Below the pieces are notes generated by a model. It did no database searches and had not been told where the DNA came from. It saw only the letters and a program-made list of their open reading frames with translations. This document shows, piece after piece, positions 23,575 to 35,379 of a stretch of 64,000 nucleotides of DNA. Made by a program: the position numbers and the translations under genes. This DNA is from Azolla caroliniana (lineage: Eukaryota > Polypodiophyta): assembly GCA_043228905.1 (NCBI GenBank), contig JBHGNT010000004.1, positions 21,142,001 through 21,206,000 on the forward strand. The letters are read 5' to 3'. Each line of letters begins with the position of its first letter. Position 1 is the stretch's first letter.

Positions 23575-24947
23575 TCCGCCCCCACCTAACCGCGCATCCA
23601 CCAGTATGCGCCAAAAGTGGAGAAAACCGGTCCTTGCTTTACTCCTCGTCTTCTAGATCGTCATCCGCCTCGGACCGCCCGTCGTCGCCGTCCATGCTTT
23701 CCAGATCCGGCTCGCACTCGTGTCGTTTCTTAAACTCTTTGACCCTCTTCCCTGCTACCGGTATTGTCATCCTTGTACCAACGAGCTCCGAGGGATGGTA
23801 GGTCTCGTTGTCGTTGGCACCTATCACCACGTAAGGCCCGAACCACCTCCTTGCAAACTTCCGTGTTGCCCTGTGTTGGTTGTCGAGGTTGCTCTCATAC
23901 ACTAGGACCCAGTTTCCTTCCTCGATTTTCTTCGGTCGCAGTCGGTGACTCCAGTCAAACCACCCTTTGTTCTTCAACCTTGCCAACCAAAGCTTCTCAG
24001 CGGCTCATTCCACATTCTCCGGCCTTCGCTCGAGCTGTCGAATCCGTGCCGCTAGCAGCTCCTCCCGGCTCATCTCATCTCTCCAGTCCACCGTGGCCTC
24101 TGTCCGTACATAGGCTCTGCCGGCATGAACCTGGTTACCGAACTGTGCGTAGTTCGGTCCACCCACAAGGCATAAGGTAGCAGTCGCGGCTAGTTCCCAA
24201 CTTGGCCTTCACACGCCCGTACTAGCGCTTTGACCATCGGCCCGTGTCCGCGCTCCACCTTCCCGTTAGCCTCTGGATTGCACGTTGTGGTGAGCGAGAA
24301 TTTGACCCCTAGTCGGTCAAACAACTCTTCAGCCTCTTGCACGTCCAACTCTCCACGGTCAGCCACGATCTTTCCTACGCTCCCGTACCGACATATCACG
24401 TCCTCGATCAGAAACCGGCACACAACCGTAGTCGTTTTGTTCTGCAGCGCTCGGCCTTTAACCTGGTTCGTCAGATCCTCCTGAGCCAGCACCAGATACC
24501 GCATCTGTCCTACCCCCATCGGCATCGTCACCAAATCCACCATCCATTTGAAGTGGACGGTCGGAGGGTAGGTCGGGTGAAGCTCGTTCCAGTGTCAGAT
24601 TATGGAGTGCATCTGACCGCTTTCGCAAGTCGTCACAAACCGATGCACATCCCGGTATAGTCCTGGCCACCAGTACTTCCCCTTTAGCTTCTAGAACATG
24701 GCCCACGTTCCGCGGTGTCCGGCCCAGGGACTCTTGTGGTAAGCCTCCAACAACTCCTCCTGTTCTTCTTTCCCAGCCACCACTCGGAGCAGGATGTCGT
24801 CCCTCTTCTTCGGGTGCTTCCATATGTACCCATCCCGAAGGAAGAATCAGTACGCTTTCTTCCGGATCCGGTTGGTCTCTTCCTTTGTTCACGCCGCGTC
24901 CGGTGTCATTGTTTTCAGGAGCCCACTGATCTGGAGCCACTCCCCAT
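23575..24947 (-). pseudogene. gypsy integrase of the second Gy-A body
   Basis: The core frame 24190-24543 keeps DLVTMP, VADRGE and NPEANGKVERGH, so the DDE triad looks intact. The C-terminal frame 23639-23986 has WFGPYVV and VAGKRVKEFKKRH. The zinc-finger part lies at 24.6-24.9 kb and is broken by stops. The gene is interrupted at 24947 by C2 and continues at 30287. Confidence 0.85.
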
Positions 24948-25559
24948 TGTTGGGATTACGGTCCCTCCGGATGGGATGGTCGGATGTCCGGGAATCGGGA
25001 ATGAAGACCCGAATGAGGAGTACCCGGTATCGGAGCCGGATGATGAAGACCCCGGCTACGGAGCCGGATGACGAATGTACCCGGAGAGAGAGATCCGGAT
25101 GCGGGGACATATTTGTGAATATGTTTGCCAAGGGCCCTTGAGGCTTTATTTGTAAATAGCCCGAAAGTCATATGTGTATAAATATGACTTAGGGCAAACA
25201 GTTTTGTTGTTGTTACTCATTTTTTCTGGTTTTCCACTTAGAGAGAGCTAAGTGAGCAGCCGAGAGAGAGAGAGAGGGAGTGAGAGAGAGAGAGACGAAG
25301 AGGTCGTTGCCTCTGTGTATTACCGCCGCCTGTGGCGAAGACAGTGAGCTCAAGGTTGTTGCCTTGTAGCTTCACCATTGTACATCTCTGTTTATAGTGA
25401 TAGTTGGAGTTTGAGGACTCCCGTGGTTTTTCCCATTTAGGGTTTTCCACGTAAAACATCCTGTGTACTCTTCTCTCTATTGTCTTCGTGCATTTTGTAT
25501 TTCCTGTTTTCTGTGAGTTGATCCTATTCCTCGGTGGTGGCCGAGCACTGTGTTCAACA
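24948..25559 (+). repeat. 5' LTR of C2
   Basis: Begins TGTTGGGATTACGG and ends GTGTTCAACA. U3 holds repeats of GGAGCCGGATGA. A GA microsatellite lies near 25265. Same sequence as 29675-30286. Confidence 0.97.
25177..25184 (+). promoter_or_regulatory. LTR promoter TATA box of C2
   Basis: TATAAATA in the AT-rich middle of the LTR. The same octamer is at 43139-43146 in the C3 LTR. The TATA role is inferred from motif and position. Confidence 0.6.
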
Positions 25560-25562
25560 AAG

Positions 25563-25574
25563 TGGTATCAGAGC
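25563..25574 (+). other. primer-binding site of C2 (initiator-Met tRNA type)
   Basis: TGGTATCAGAGC, 3 bp after the 5' LTR, the standard plant copia primer site, complementary to the 3' end of initiator-Met tRNA. Confidence 0.9.
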
Positions 25575-25590
25575 GACGGTAACACAGAAA

Positions 25591-28500
25591 ATGGAAGGCG
25601 GCGGTAGTGGGCCTCCGGGCATGATGGTGTTGAACTCACAAAACTACGCCGACTGGAAGATAAAGATGGAAGACCTTCTCATCGTCCGAGACCTGTATGA
25701 ACCGATCGACAATGCCGAGATACCCAAGGGGGTAATAGAGTCGGAGTGGAAGCTCCTGAACCGGAAAGCCGTAGCGACGATCCGGCAATATGTCGATGTA
25801 AGTGTTCTGCAGCATGTGGCGAACGATACGAACGCCTATGAGATGTGGCAGAAGCTGTCCGGACTGTATGACAGGAAGAATGCTCTGACCCGGACCTCCC
25901 TGATGAGGAAGATAGTGAATCTTAAGTACCGGGACGGCGAGAGCATGGTCGAACACGTCAGCACGTTCATGGGATTCGTGAACCAACTTGCGGCGATCAA
26001 GTTCCCGTTGGATGACGCAATGCAAGCCATCATGCTGATGTGTACCCTTCCGGAGAGCTGGGAGAACTTGGTAGTTACTCTCAGCACCTCCTGTAAGGAA
26101 GAGAACTTGTCTTTACTAACGGTAAAGACAAGTATTCTAAATGAAGAAGCGCGTCGGAGAGACAAAGAACCGGCCTCCGACTCGAAGGCGCTGCTTACCG
26201 AATCGGAACGGGGAAGACAACGGAACCGGAGTCCGCAAAGACGGGAGAAGTCGGGGACACGGTCACAGTCGAGGGGAAGACCTACATGCTTCTACTGTGG
26301 GAAGCCGGGGCACTTCCAGAAGAACTGTCGGCATTTCCGGAAAGACAACGGAACCGACGGTACCGATTCGAAGAAGTCACTGGAGCGAAACGGTGCATAC
26401 CGGGGAGCCACGGACCGGAATGGTTCGGATCGGCGAGGGCAGGACCGGAAAGGAACGACGGCACTCGCGGCAAGTGAAGAGGAGATCATGCTCATCACCG
26501 AAGAAGGTGAACTAAACATTGCCGGCGATGAGACTACCTGGGTGGTCGATTCCGGAGCGTCGTTCCACCTGACCCCGGAAAGAAGATACTTCTCATCCTA
26601 CACAGCCGGTGAGCATGGCTGTGTTCGGATGGGAAATGAAGGTACGTGCCAGATTGCCGGCATAGGAGACGTGTGGTTGACAACCTCGACCGGATGCAAA
26701 ATGTTGCTGAAGGATGTCCGACACGTTCCGGAGGTTCGATTGAACCTGATTTCGGCCGGGAGGCTAGACGATGAAGGCTACACAGGTAGCATCCGGAACG
26801 ACGTAATGAAGTTCAGCAAGGGGAGCCTGATAGTGGCTCGGGCCCGGAAAGTCAACACACTGTACCTTATGAATGCCTGGTTGTGTCCGGAGGAGTTGAA
26901 CGTGGCAGCCGACACTGCCGGTGAGCTGTGGCACAAGAGACTGTGCCACATGAGTGAGAAGGGGATGAAGAGGCTTGCAGAAGACAACCTTATTCCAGTG
27001 AAGCATGTGCACCTGGAGAAGTGCACTGATTGCCTGGCCGGTAAGCAGAACCGAACCTCCTTCCACTCAAGGCCACCGACGAGACGTAGCGCACCATTGG
27101 AGTTGGTGCACACTGACGTGTGTCAAGTAGAAACGAAGTCACATGGCGGAGCCCAGTACTTCGTGACATTCATTGATGACCACAGCCGGAAGCTGTGGAC
27201 GGCACCGTTGAAGACAAAGGACCAAGTGTTGTGCGTCTTCAAAGAACTCCACGTGAGAGTGGAAAGGGAATCCGGCAAGAAGCTGAAAGCGATACGAGCG
27301 GATAACGGAGGGGAATACCGGGGGCAGTTCGAGGAGTACTGTCGCTCGAAGGGAATCCGGCTCGAGTTTACTGTGCCGAAGACGCCGGAACTGAACGGGC
27401 TGGCCGAGAGGATGAACCGGACCATAATGGAGAGGGTCCGGAGTATGCTGGCGCATGCGAAATTACCCAAGGGGTTTTGGGCTGAGGCAATGTCGACGGC
27501 GACATACGTGATAAACAGATCACCCTCAGTACCTTTGGACGGAGACACGCCGCAGAGAGTGTGGACCGGTAGGGAAGTATCCTACCGGCATCTGAAGGTG
27601 TTCGGGTGTCTCGTATATGTGCATGTGGCAAAGGACCGGAGAGGAAAGCTAGATCCAAAGACCCGACCATGCATATTCCTCGGTTACGGCGATGACGAGT
27701 TCGGTTACCGAGTATGGGACCCGGTCGACAAAAAGATATTCCGGAGTCGTGATATCATCTTCATGGAGGACAAGACACTCGCCGACTGGGAGTCGGAGAA
27801 GAAGATGAAGAGCTCCAAGTCGACCGGTGAGGATCAACTCTACGAGGAGCAGTCCCGACGGACAAGGGACCGGTTAGCACTCGAGGATCCGGCCGAAGAC
27901 GTTGAAGAAACAGAACCGGCCGAGGAAGATGAAACTGATACCGGAACCGGCCCCGATCCCGAAATGGATTCGGATGAAGAGGAAACGGAGGAACCGGTTA
28001 CCGAAGCTCCGGAACGGAGATATCCTCTAAGAGAGAGAAGGGCCCCCCGGAGATTTCCGGAACCAGAGCACGTGCTGCTAACCGACGAGGGGGAGCCAGA
28101 GAGTTTTGAAGAAGCAAAGCTTGACACCCATAGCCGCAGGTGGTTAAGTGCCATGCAGGAGGAGATGGATTCCCTGCATGAGAACCACACATATGAACTT
28201 GTGGAGTTGCCGAAAGGAAAGCGGGCACTTCGAAACAAGTGGGTGTTCAAGCTGAAACCGGGAGATGCCGGAAACCCCCCGAGATACAAAGCCAGGATCG
28301 TGGTGAAGGGGTTCCAGCAGAAGAAGGGCATCGACTTCGACGAGATATTTGCCCCGGTAGTGAAGATGACCTCCATCCGGACGGTGCTGAGCATAGCGGC
28401 AAGCATGGACCTCGAGGTAGAACAGATGGACGCGAAGACGGCATTCCTTCACGTTGACCTCGAAGAAGAGATCTACATGCAGCAACCGGAAGGATTCGAG

Positions 28501-29664
28501 AAGAAAGGGAAGGAGCACCTGGTATGCCGGTTGAAGAAGAGCCTTTACGGACTGAAGCAGGCTCCCCGGCAATGGTACCGGAAGTTCGACTCTTTCATGA
28601 CCGACGAAGGGTACCACAAAACGCAGTCCGATCACTGCGTGTTTGTGAAGAAGTTCGAAGGAGGAGACTTCCTAATACTCCTCATGTACGTGGACGACAT
28701 GTTGATCGTCGGACGGGACCAGGGCAAGATACGGATGCTGAAGAAAGCGCTTCACCGAACCTTCTCAATGAAGGACCTGGGTCCGGCGAGGCAAATACTA
28801 GGGATGCACATCATCCGGGACCGGAAGAAGAAGCAGTTGTGGCTGTCACAGGAGAAGTACGTGACAAAGGTGCTTCATCGGTTCAACATGTCGGAAGCAA
28901 GACCGGTCGGGTCAACCCTCCCGGCAAACTGCAAGCTGTCCAACAAGCAAAGCCCCAAGACAAAGGCTGAGAAGGAGGACATGATGAAAGTACCATATGC
29001 CTCTGCCGTCGGAAGCTTGATGTACGCAATGGTGTGTACAAGACCGGACATAGGGTATACAGTCGGAGTGGTGAGCCGGTACATGAGCAATCCCGGCAAA
29101 GAGCACTGGAACGCGGTCAAGTGGATACTCCGATACCTGAAGGGCACGGCAAACGTGTGCCTCCGATTCGGCTCCGGTAAGCCCGAACTCGACGGCTTTA
29201 CCGATTCGGATATGTCGTCTGATGCAGATACCAGCCGGTCCACATCAGGGTATGTGATGACGTATGCAGGGGGAGCTGTTTCGTGGCAGTCGAGGCTGCA
29301 GAAGACGGTTGCATTGTCAACCACGGAGGCGGAGTACATGGCGGCTGTTGAAGCCGGCAAGGAAATGATATGGATGAAGGACTTCATTAGAGAGCTCGGT
29401 ATCCGGCAGGAGGAGTACCGACTCTACTGCGACAGTTAGAGTGCCATCCACCTTGCGAAGAATGCGGCCTATCACTCCCGGACGAAGCACATCCAGCGAA
29501 GATATCACTGGATCCGGGAAAGGATAGAAGACCAGGAGTTCGTGCTGACGAAGATCCACACGGACGAGAACGGGTCAGACATGCTGACCAAAGTGCTCAC
29601 ACCCGACAAGCTGGAAGCGTGCCGGAAGAGGGTCGGACTGGAAAGACATCCCATGCCGAAGTGA
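25591..29664 (+). pseudogene. copia Gag-Pol polyprotein of C2, one internal stop
   Basis: 1,357 codons from ATG (MEGGGSGPPG) to TGA. In order: gag (NYADWKIKMEDLL), a CX2CX4HX4C knuckle (CFYCGKPGHFQKNC), protease (VVDSGASFHLTP), pre-integrase zinc pairs, integrase (HTDVCQ, FIDDHSRK, RADNGGEYRG, a downstream Glu in PELNGLAERM), RT (KARIVVKGFQQKKG, YGLKQAPRQW, YVDDMLIVG) and RNase H (TEAEYMA, YCDS). The start follows the primer site closely; an upstream ATG at 25534 lies in the LTR. Codon 1283 (29437-29439) is TAG where C3 has CAG, so the last 74 residues would be lost. RT also reads FLHVD where the others have FLHGD. Confidence 0.95.
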
Positions 29665-29674
29665 AGGGGGAGTT

Positions 29675-30286
29675 TGTTGGGATTACGGTCCCTCCGGATG
29701 GGATGGTCGGATGTCCGGGAATCGGGAATGAAGACCCGAATGAGGAGTACCCGGTATCGGAGCCGGATGATGAAGACCCCGGCTACGGAGCCGGATGACG
29801 AATGTACCCGGAGAGAGAGATCCGGATGCGGGGACATATTTGTGAATATGTTTGCCAAGGGCCCTTGAGGCTTTATTTGTAAATAGCCCGAAAGTCATAT
29901 GTGTATAAATATGACTTAGGGCAAACAGTTTTGTTGTTGTTACTCATTTTTTCTGGTTTTCCACTTAGAGAGAGCTAAGTGAGCAGCCGAGAGAGAGAGA
30001 GAGGGAGTGAGAGAGAGAGAGACGAAGAGGTCGTTGCCTCTGTGTATTACCGCCGCCTGTGGCGAAGACAGTGAGCTCAAGGTTGTTGCCTTGTAGCTTC
30101 ACCATTGTACATCTCTGTTTATAGTGATAGTTGGAGTTTGAGGACTCCCGTGGTTTTTCCCATTTAGGGTTTTCCACGTAAAACATCCTGTGTACTCTTC
30201 TCTCTATTGTCTTCGTGCATTTTGTATTTCCTGTTTTCTGTGAGTTGATCCTATTCCTCGGTGGTGGCCGAGCACTGTGTTCAACA
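29675..30286 (+). repeat. 3' LTR of C2
   Basis: 612 bp, preceded by the polypurine tract AAGGGGGAGTT (29664-29674) and followed by CCCAT. Confidence 0.97.
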
Positions 30287-32330
30287 CCCATCATACTTGC
30301 TCTCGTCGAATTCGTTAAGCACCGGAGTGCTCCCCTTTATGGTTTTCACATATGCCGCCTCGAAGAAATCTACGCCGACTTCCTCGTCCTTTGAAACCAT
30401 GTCGTCCTCGTTTTCGAACCTCGCCCTTGAGAGCATGTCGGCCATGGCATTGTCTTTTCCGGAAATGTGTCGTATCTTCGGATTCAGGAACTTGATGTAC
30501 GCTATCCACCTGAGCATTGCCAGGTCCGGCGTCGCGCATCCGGAAACCATGCCGAGAATTGGCAGGCAGTCTGTCTCGATTATTACCTCTGTCCCGATCA
30601 GGTAGTCTTTATCGGCTTTCACCGCCAAAATGATACCCCAAAGTTCGCGTTTAACCTGGGCGTATCCTCATTGTCGCTCACCGAGGACCTTCGCGCCGAA
30701 CCAGATGGGGAACCTCGTGCCAACGTCATCCTCTTGGTTGATCACCCACCCGATCCCGGTCGGAGTCGGGGTCGTGTCCACCGTTACCGTAAACCGCTTT
30801 ACAGAGAGTCGGCGCTACCGTAAGTGCCTCCCTTAGTCTCCGTACCGACTCCGTGTGCTCCGTTCTCCACTCAAAGCTATGCCCCTTTTTCAATAGTCCG
30901 TAGAGGGGTTCCGTGACATGTGCGTAGTGCGGGATCCAGATGTGGTAGAACACGCATGCTCCCAAGAATCTGCGGACCTCCGTGACCGGCCCGCAATCGT
31001 CCCTCATTGCGGAGATGGCCTCTACCTTTGCCGGAGACGGTTTCCTACCGTAGGGCCCGCACAGGTGTCCGACCACCAAGATCTCCGACTGCCCGAACAC
31101 CGATTTTTCTCTGGAGAAGGTGAGTTGTGCGTTTTCGAGCCTCTGCAACACCTTCTCGCAGTCGTTGATGTGTTTCACGACGAACCTCTGGCATCCATCT
31201 GGCCCGACAGTTTTGTTTGCATCATGCATCGGACACCCCTTTATCGGGATGTCGTCCAAGAATGGCATGGTGATGTCCGGGATGCATTCCCTCAGCACCT
31301 TGTTCATTGCGTTCACCATATGCGCCACCGAATTCATCCTGCCTTGTGGTAGGGTACACATCCGTACTAGGCCGAGAGGGGTTCGTATCGTCGTGATATC
31401 CCTGCTCTCCACGGCTAGCTGGAATTGGTCGTACCCCGAGAATAAGTCACTGACCGAATAGATCGACCTTCCAGCTAAGGCCTCCGCGAATTCGTCTATG
31501 GTCGGTCCGATTCCTGCATTACGGATGGTCACCTTGTTGACCAGTTGCAGGTCCTGAATGAAGCGCAGCGTGCTGTTCTTCTTCGGCACCGTAAACCACC
31601 GATTCGAATACGGGGCGCTCGACAGTTCGAGGATGCCCATCTCCACCTTTTGCTTCAGAAGCTCCATCAACTTCGGGATGTGAGCTCTCAGCACCGGAAT
31701 CGGTTCGACGATCGCCGAGTCCACACACCCGATCTCCCCCGGCGCGAACGCGAAGGCTTTCCCATGCCTTCCGAGCATTCTCCGAAACTTGTTCTCCTCT
31801 GCCGGCAGTAGAAAGCCACCCCCACCGACCTTGAGCTCCCGTAGCGTCATGTCGGTGAACCGGTGCCCTATGCCAGCCGGATTCCGTAAACTTGGGTCCG
31901 ACACGACCCCTTTTATCCGTAACTCGCTGCCCTCCGGCAAGGGTGCCGCTACTGGCCTCACCTTCCGGTCCACAGTCTTGTACTTCGTGTCCACCCGGGC
32001 CATCCGATCCGACTCGAGCCCGTTACAGAAGTCGATGATGACTTCGTACATCCCTTCCGAACATACCGGAATCATCCGGTCCTCTTTAAGGCCTCCTCTG
32101 GCCACCTCTCGTAACTGTCCCAAGGTGTCGTCGAAAGAGACTGCCTCCACGGCTCCGTTGATTTCCTCTCCAGGGCCGAGGACTCCGCATGCCCGAAATC
32201 GCTCCTCCGCCCTCTTCTTCTCCCGGTCAACGACGCCGAGAATCGTACAACCCCCGTTGTCGGAGAACCAAAATTTCCTACCGATGGTACAGGTCTTCTT
32301 CCCCACTGTACATTTGTGGGGTTTTTCCAA
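30287..32330 (-). pseudogene. gypsy RT and RNase H of the second Gy-A body
   Basis: The main frame (30726-32330) gives the leader and RT with YSVSDLFSGYDQF, TLPQG and FLDDIPIKG. It then shifts, and RNase H continues at 30281-30628 (IIETDCLPILG, HISGKDNAMADMLSRA). In the leader about 16 residues (the FTVPHVPWNLK block of other copies) are deleted in frame between AIVEPI and PVLRAH. The gene is cut on the left by C2. Confidence 0.85.
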
Positions 32331-32371
32331 GGTGTCCGGACTATTGCGGCCCCACGCCTTGATAGCCCTCT

Positions 32372-33884
32372 CTAAAAATCCCCTCGGGTTTTGCCGCTGA
32401 GGGTCTCGCGGTTACGCTCATGGTTTGGTCGCACCGTCAAGAACTGGACTGAGTGACGCTCGTCCTGGCTCTTGACTCTTGCATAGGCCGAACCGTTGAC
32501 CAACACCTTGGTCTCCATCCGTGCCGTCGTGATGTATGGTTCTCCTAGTATAATCGGATGTGAGGACGTCTCCTGCACGAAGAAGTGATGGATACGTTCC
32601 TCCAGGACCTTTCGCAGGTCCACGGTCCTTTCGATTTCCGTGCTCAACCGGTACCCGACCTTCTTGGCTTTATCCGGTGCGCCGGTCGTACCGGCCTCAT
32701 TTTGCCTTTGACCGAATTGGGTCTCGTACCGTTGCAAGGGCCCGGCCCCTCCGGTTTTACCTACTCGCTTGTCTTCCACCAGAGCCTCGTAGTTCTGGCA
32801 TGCGGCTTCAACGAAGCCCGTCTTCTCTTCGACCAGGTCACTCCACCCGGTTACCTCTCGGACCCGTTTTTCCACGTGGTCCGCTTCTTCTTTCCTTAGT
32901 CATGCACCAGCGAGGCCTTCCAGCATCATCGGCCAGAATCCGGCTTCGTTCATCTTCCGGGCCTCACCACCTCCCACCCGGATCCCAGCCGATGTCGAGT
33001 AGTGGACGATCGTCGCGTGACGAGTCGCCACTTCTTCCATCAGCCGTTTCATACCCCCTCATCCGACATTCAGGTCCAGGGCCCTTCGGGTCTCGCTAGC
33101 GTGCACCCAACCGTTCCATAGGTACACCACGTTGGCTCTCATTGCCTCGGCGAAGTCCATGCAGTCCTTCCGGACGTGGCCGACCGCGTCGCACCACAAA
33201 CACCGGTTTCTTGCCAGAGGCCTTCAGTCACGGGCTTGTTCGCCGTCGTCCCTCCGTGCCTGTGCAATCTGGAGGTCCTTTACCATCCTAGTCAGCTCCT
33301 CTAGAGTTGCTCCTCTGGACGAGCCTTTGACCATGCTGGTCAAAGTCGATACGGTCTCAAGCCAGTCTCGGATCTCTTCCCTTCGCGCTGGCGGGGTTGG
33401 CTCGAGTTTCCTTGCTGCTACAGAGCCCGCCCCTGTGGATCCTTTATCGACCCACTCTCGCCGTTTGTCGAAACGGCCACACACTCTCTTCACCATGGCC
33501 TAGTCGGTCGTCAGCCCGTCATCAGTCTCCAGTAGGAGACCCACTTGCTCCCGGTCCCTCGCATCCACCGACTTAACGAACAGCAGGACGCGACTTGTGT
33601 CTAGTACGGTCCGGTCGAGCGCCGAAAGACGCGCAAAGCGTTCTTCAAACTCCCGGAGGAGCACTGACGCGTTTCTCCCCTTTTCGGGGGTGTCTACCCA
33701 TTCCATGAAGTCCCGTCTCGAGAGCCAAAGCGCGTCATCAAGCCCATATTTTTCGAGGAGCCGACCTTCAAACTCTTCCTAGGTCCGGCTCTCAGCCCGT
33801 ACCTCGAGCACCCGTTCCCTCGCGAGCGCTCACTAGCCGATCGACGGCTACGACCATAGCTTCAGCAAGCTCGGATCCCCTCAT
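32372..33884 (-). pseudogene. gypsy gag joined to a protease remnant, second Gy-A body
   Basis: Starts MRGSELAEAM at 33884, next to the primer site. The knuckle region reads CLWCDAVGHVRKDC. Several stops interrupt it (for example near 33497 and 33220). In the last frame (32372-32875) the linker LRKVLEERI runs directly into HHFFVQETSSHP, so about 430 bp with the whole protease active site are deleted while the reading frame is kept. Confidence 0.8.
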
Positions 33885-33928
33885 CCTTCACTCCTTTGCC
33901 GCCTGTTTCATGTTGGGTTCACCAAATA

Positions 33929-34563
33929 TGTCGTGTTGTTACGTTCTTCGTGTTCGGAAAGAGGCGGGACCGTGGGGGCCTTGAACCAAGGGGCGTGAGA
34001 AAGAGGGGGGAGAGAGAGAGAGAGGAGCTTGCAGAAACACAGAGGAGGAAAGAGACGGAGAACAAAGTCTTAATTACAATCGATAATGATTACAACCGGC
34101 AAGCCGACGATGGACACACACGTACACACGATGCTCACGCATGCACTCAACCCAACTGCACAGTGGAGCCTCTACCGGAAGCACATGGACTGTCCACGAA
34201 GCAAAGGCAACACAGTCCGAAATCCTGCAGAGAAAGTCGAACAATGGAGGAGAGAGCTTGGGTCCGGTCCGACAGCCCTTCTCCTCGCTCCCAGAAACGC
34301 GATACTTTTTACCTCACTTCTCCCTCTCTTTTATAACCCAAGGAGGGTGGATGTTACCTCTCGTTACATCATGTTTATTCCTTGTCCTTTCGGACAGGGA
34401 TATGCCTCGATTTCCTCCCTACCGAATGTGCACTACCTAGGATTTCGCCTCAGGCGACTTATACCTACCTACATAATATACAACAAAACTTTTGCCCACG
34501 TGTAAGGGCCGGTTTTCGCATGTTATACCCGGTTTCTGCCTAGGGACGGTTTTCTCCACGACA
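33929..34563 (-). repeat. 5' LTR of Gy-A (LTR-a)
   Basis: 635 bp, plus strand begins TGTCGTGTTGTTACG and ends TTCTCCACGACA, followed by GCGT. The primer site lies to its left in reverse complement (33912-33924). Pairs with the split copy at 11944-17735. Confidence 0.92.
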
Positions 34564-35322
34564 GCGTGTGTATTTGGACGAGCGCGCGGATGTGTACATG
34601 GCGTGGTCGGGACGTGCGCATGCATGGATGCGTACACGGCACGGTCGGGACGTGCGCATGCGTGGATGCATACACTGCGCAGTCGGGACTTTTGCGCGCG
34701 GACGCGTCTACGGTTTGGTTGCAACGCACGTACGGATTGCGCATGGGCTAAACTTTATGGATGATTGGGTCATTTGGCCAAATTATACGGACGGCCACAT
34801 GCAACTAAAAGCCAAGGCCGTATAACTAAAAGTAAAAGGCATGCAACTAAAAATAGAGGCCATGCAACTAAAAGTGGACATGCAAAGTAACATTGGGAAG
34901 GAGGATCAACAAAGAGTTGAATATATGTTCCATTTTTTTCCCTCTTCCTTCTTCTTCTTCTCTCTCCCATTTCCTTGGAGAACAAATTATCTCGCAGATT
35001 GATATCAAACTCTTGGCTTGGCTTGCTCAATCTTTCTTGTCAAAATTTATCTCTCATATTCATATTGGACCACTCCTTGCATGGTTGTTGGCTTCTTTCT
35101 TTAAAAAAAATTCTCTCATTTTCATCTCCAACACATTGTAACAAGATTCTTGAATTATAAAAGAATCTATTTCTTATGCTATAAACAAACGTTTTCTCTC
35201 ATTTACTCGTCTTATATGTGAAATTTGCTTGTGTTGTACGTGTTGCACTATTAAATCCTTCTAGTCCAGAACCCCGGCGGTTCCGCCTCGCGATCCGCAC
35301 ATAGTAACGGATTTTCACGACA
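34564..35322 (+). repeat. 5' LTR of D, right half
   Basis: Begins with the second GCGT. A GC-rich part repeats GGTCGGGACGTGCGCATG. An AT-rich part follows (CATGCAACTAAAAGT repeats, TTCTTCTTCTTCTCTCTCCC) and ends GGATTTTCACGACA. The stretch from about 34644 matches the 3' LTR at 37067-37703. Confidence 0.85.
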
Positions 35323-35379
35323 TAATTAAGTGGTGAACCCGACGTTAAAGAGGCGGTAGGGAGGATATCAAGTGCAACG

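Larger units (their letters stand above)
24948..30286 (+). mobile_element. Ty1/copia element C2, structurally complete and very young
   Basis: 5,339 bp, with two 612-bp LTRs that I read as identical, primer site, one long polyprotein frame, polypurine tract and a 5-bp duplication, CCCAT (24943-24947 and 30287-30291). Removing it rejoins the gypsy pol text. The only visible defect is a single TAG inside RNase H. It is the youngest insertion in the window. Confidence 0.97.
11944..34563 (-). mobile_element. Gy-A: composite minus-strand gypsy element
   Basis: Bounded by LTR-a at both ends (11944-17735, split by Gy-B, and 33929-34563) and by a GCGT duplication (11940-11943 and 34564-34567). Inside there are two tandem, same-strand gypsy bodies, not one. 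The left body (17736-22908) ends abruptly within gag. It is followed by a different LTR (LTR-c), then a second body (23575-33928) that runs from polypurine tract to primer site. C2 lies within the second body. The likeliest history is insertion of an LTR-c element into gag of Gy-A, then recombination between the two gag copies that removed the other LTR-c. Confidence 0.75.
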
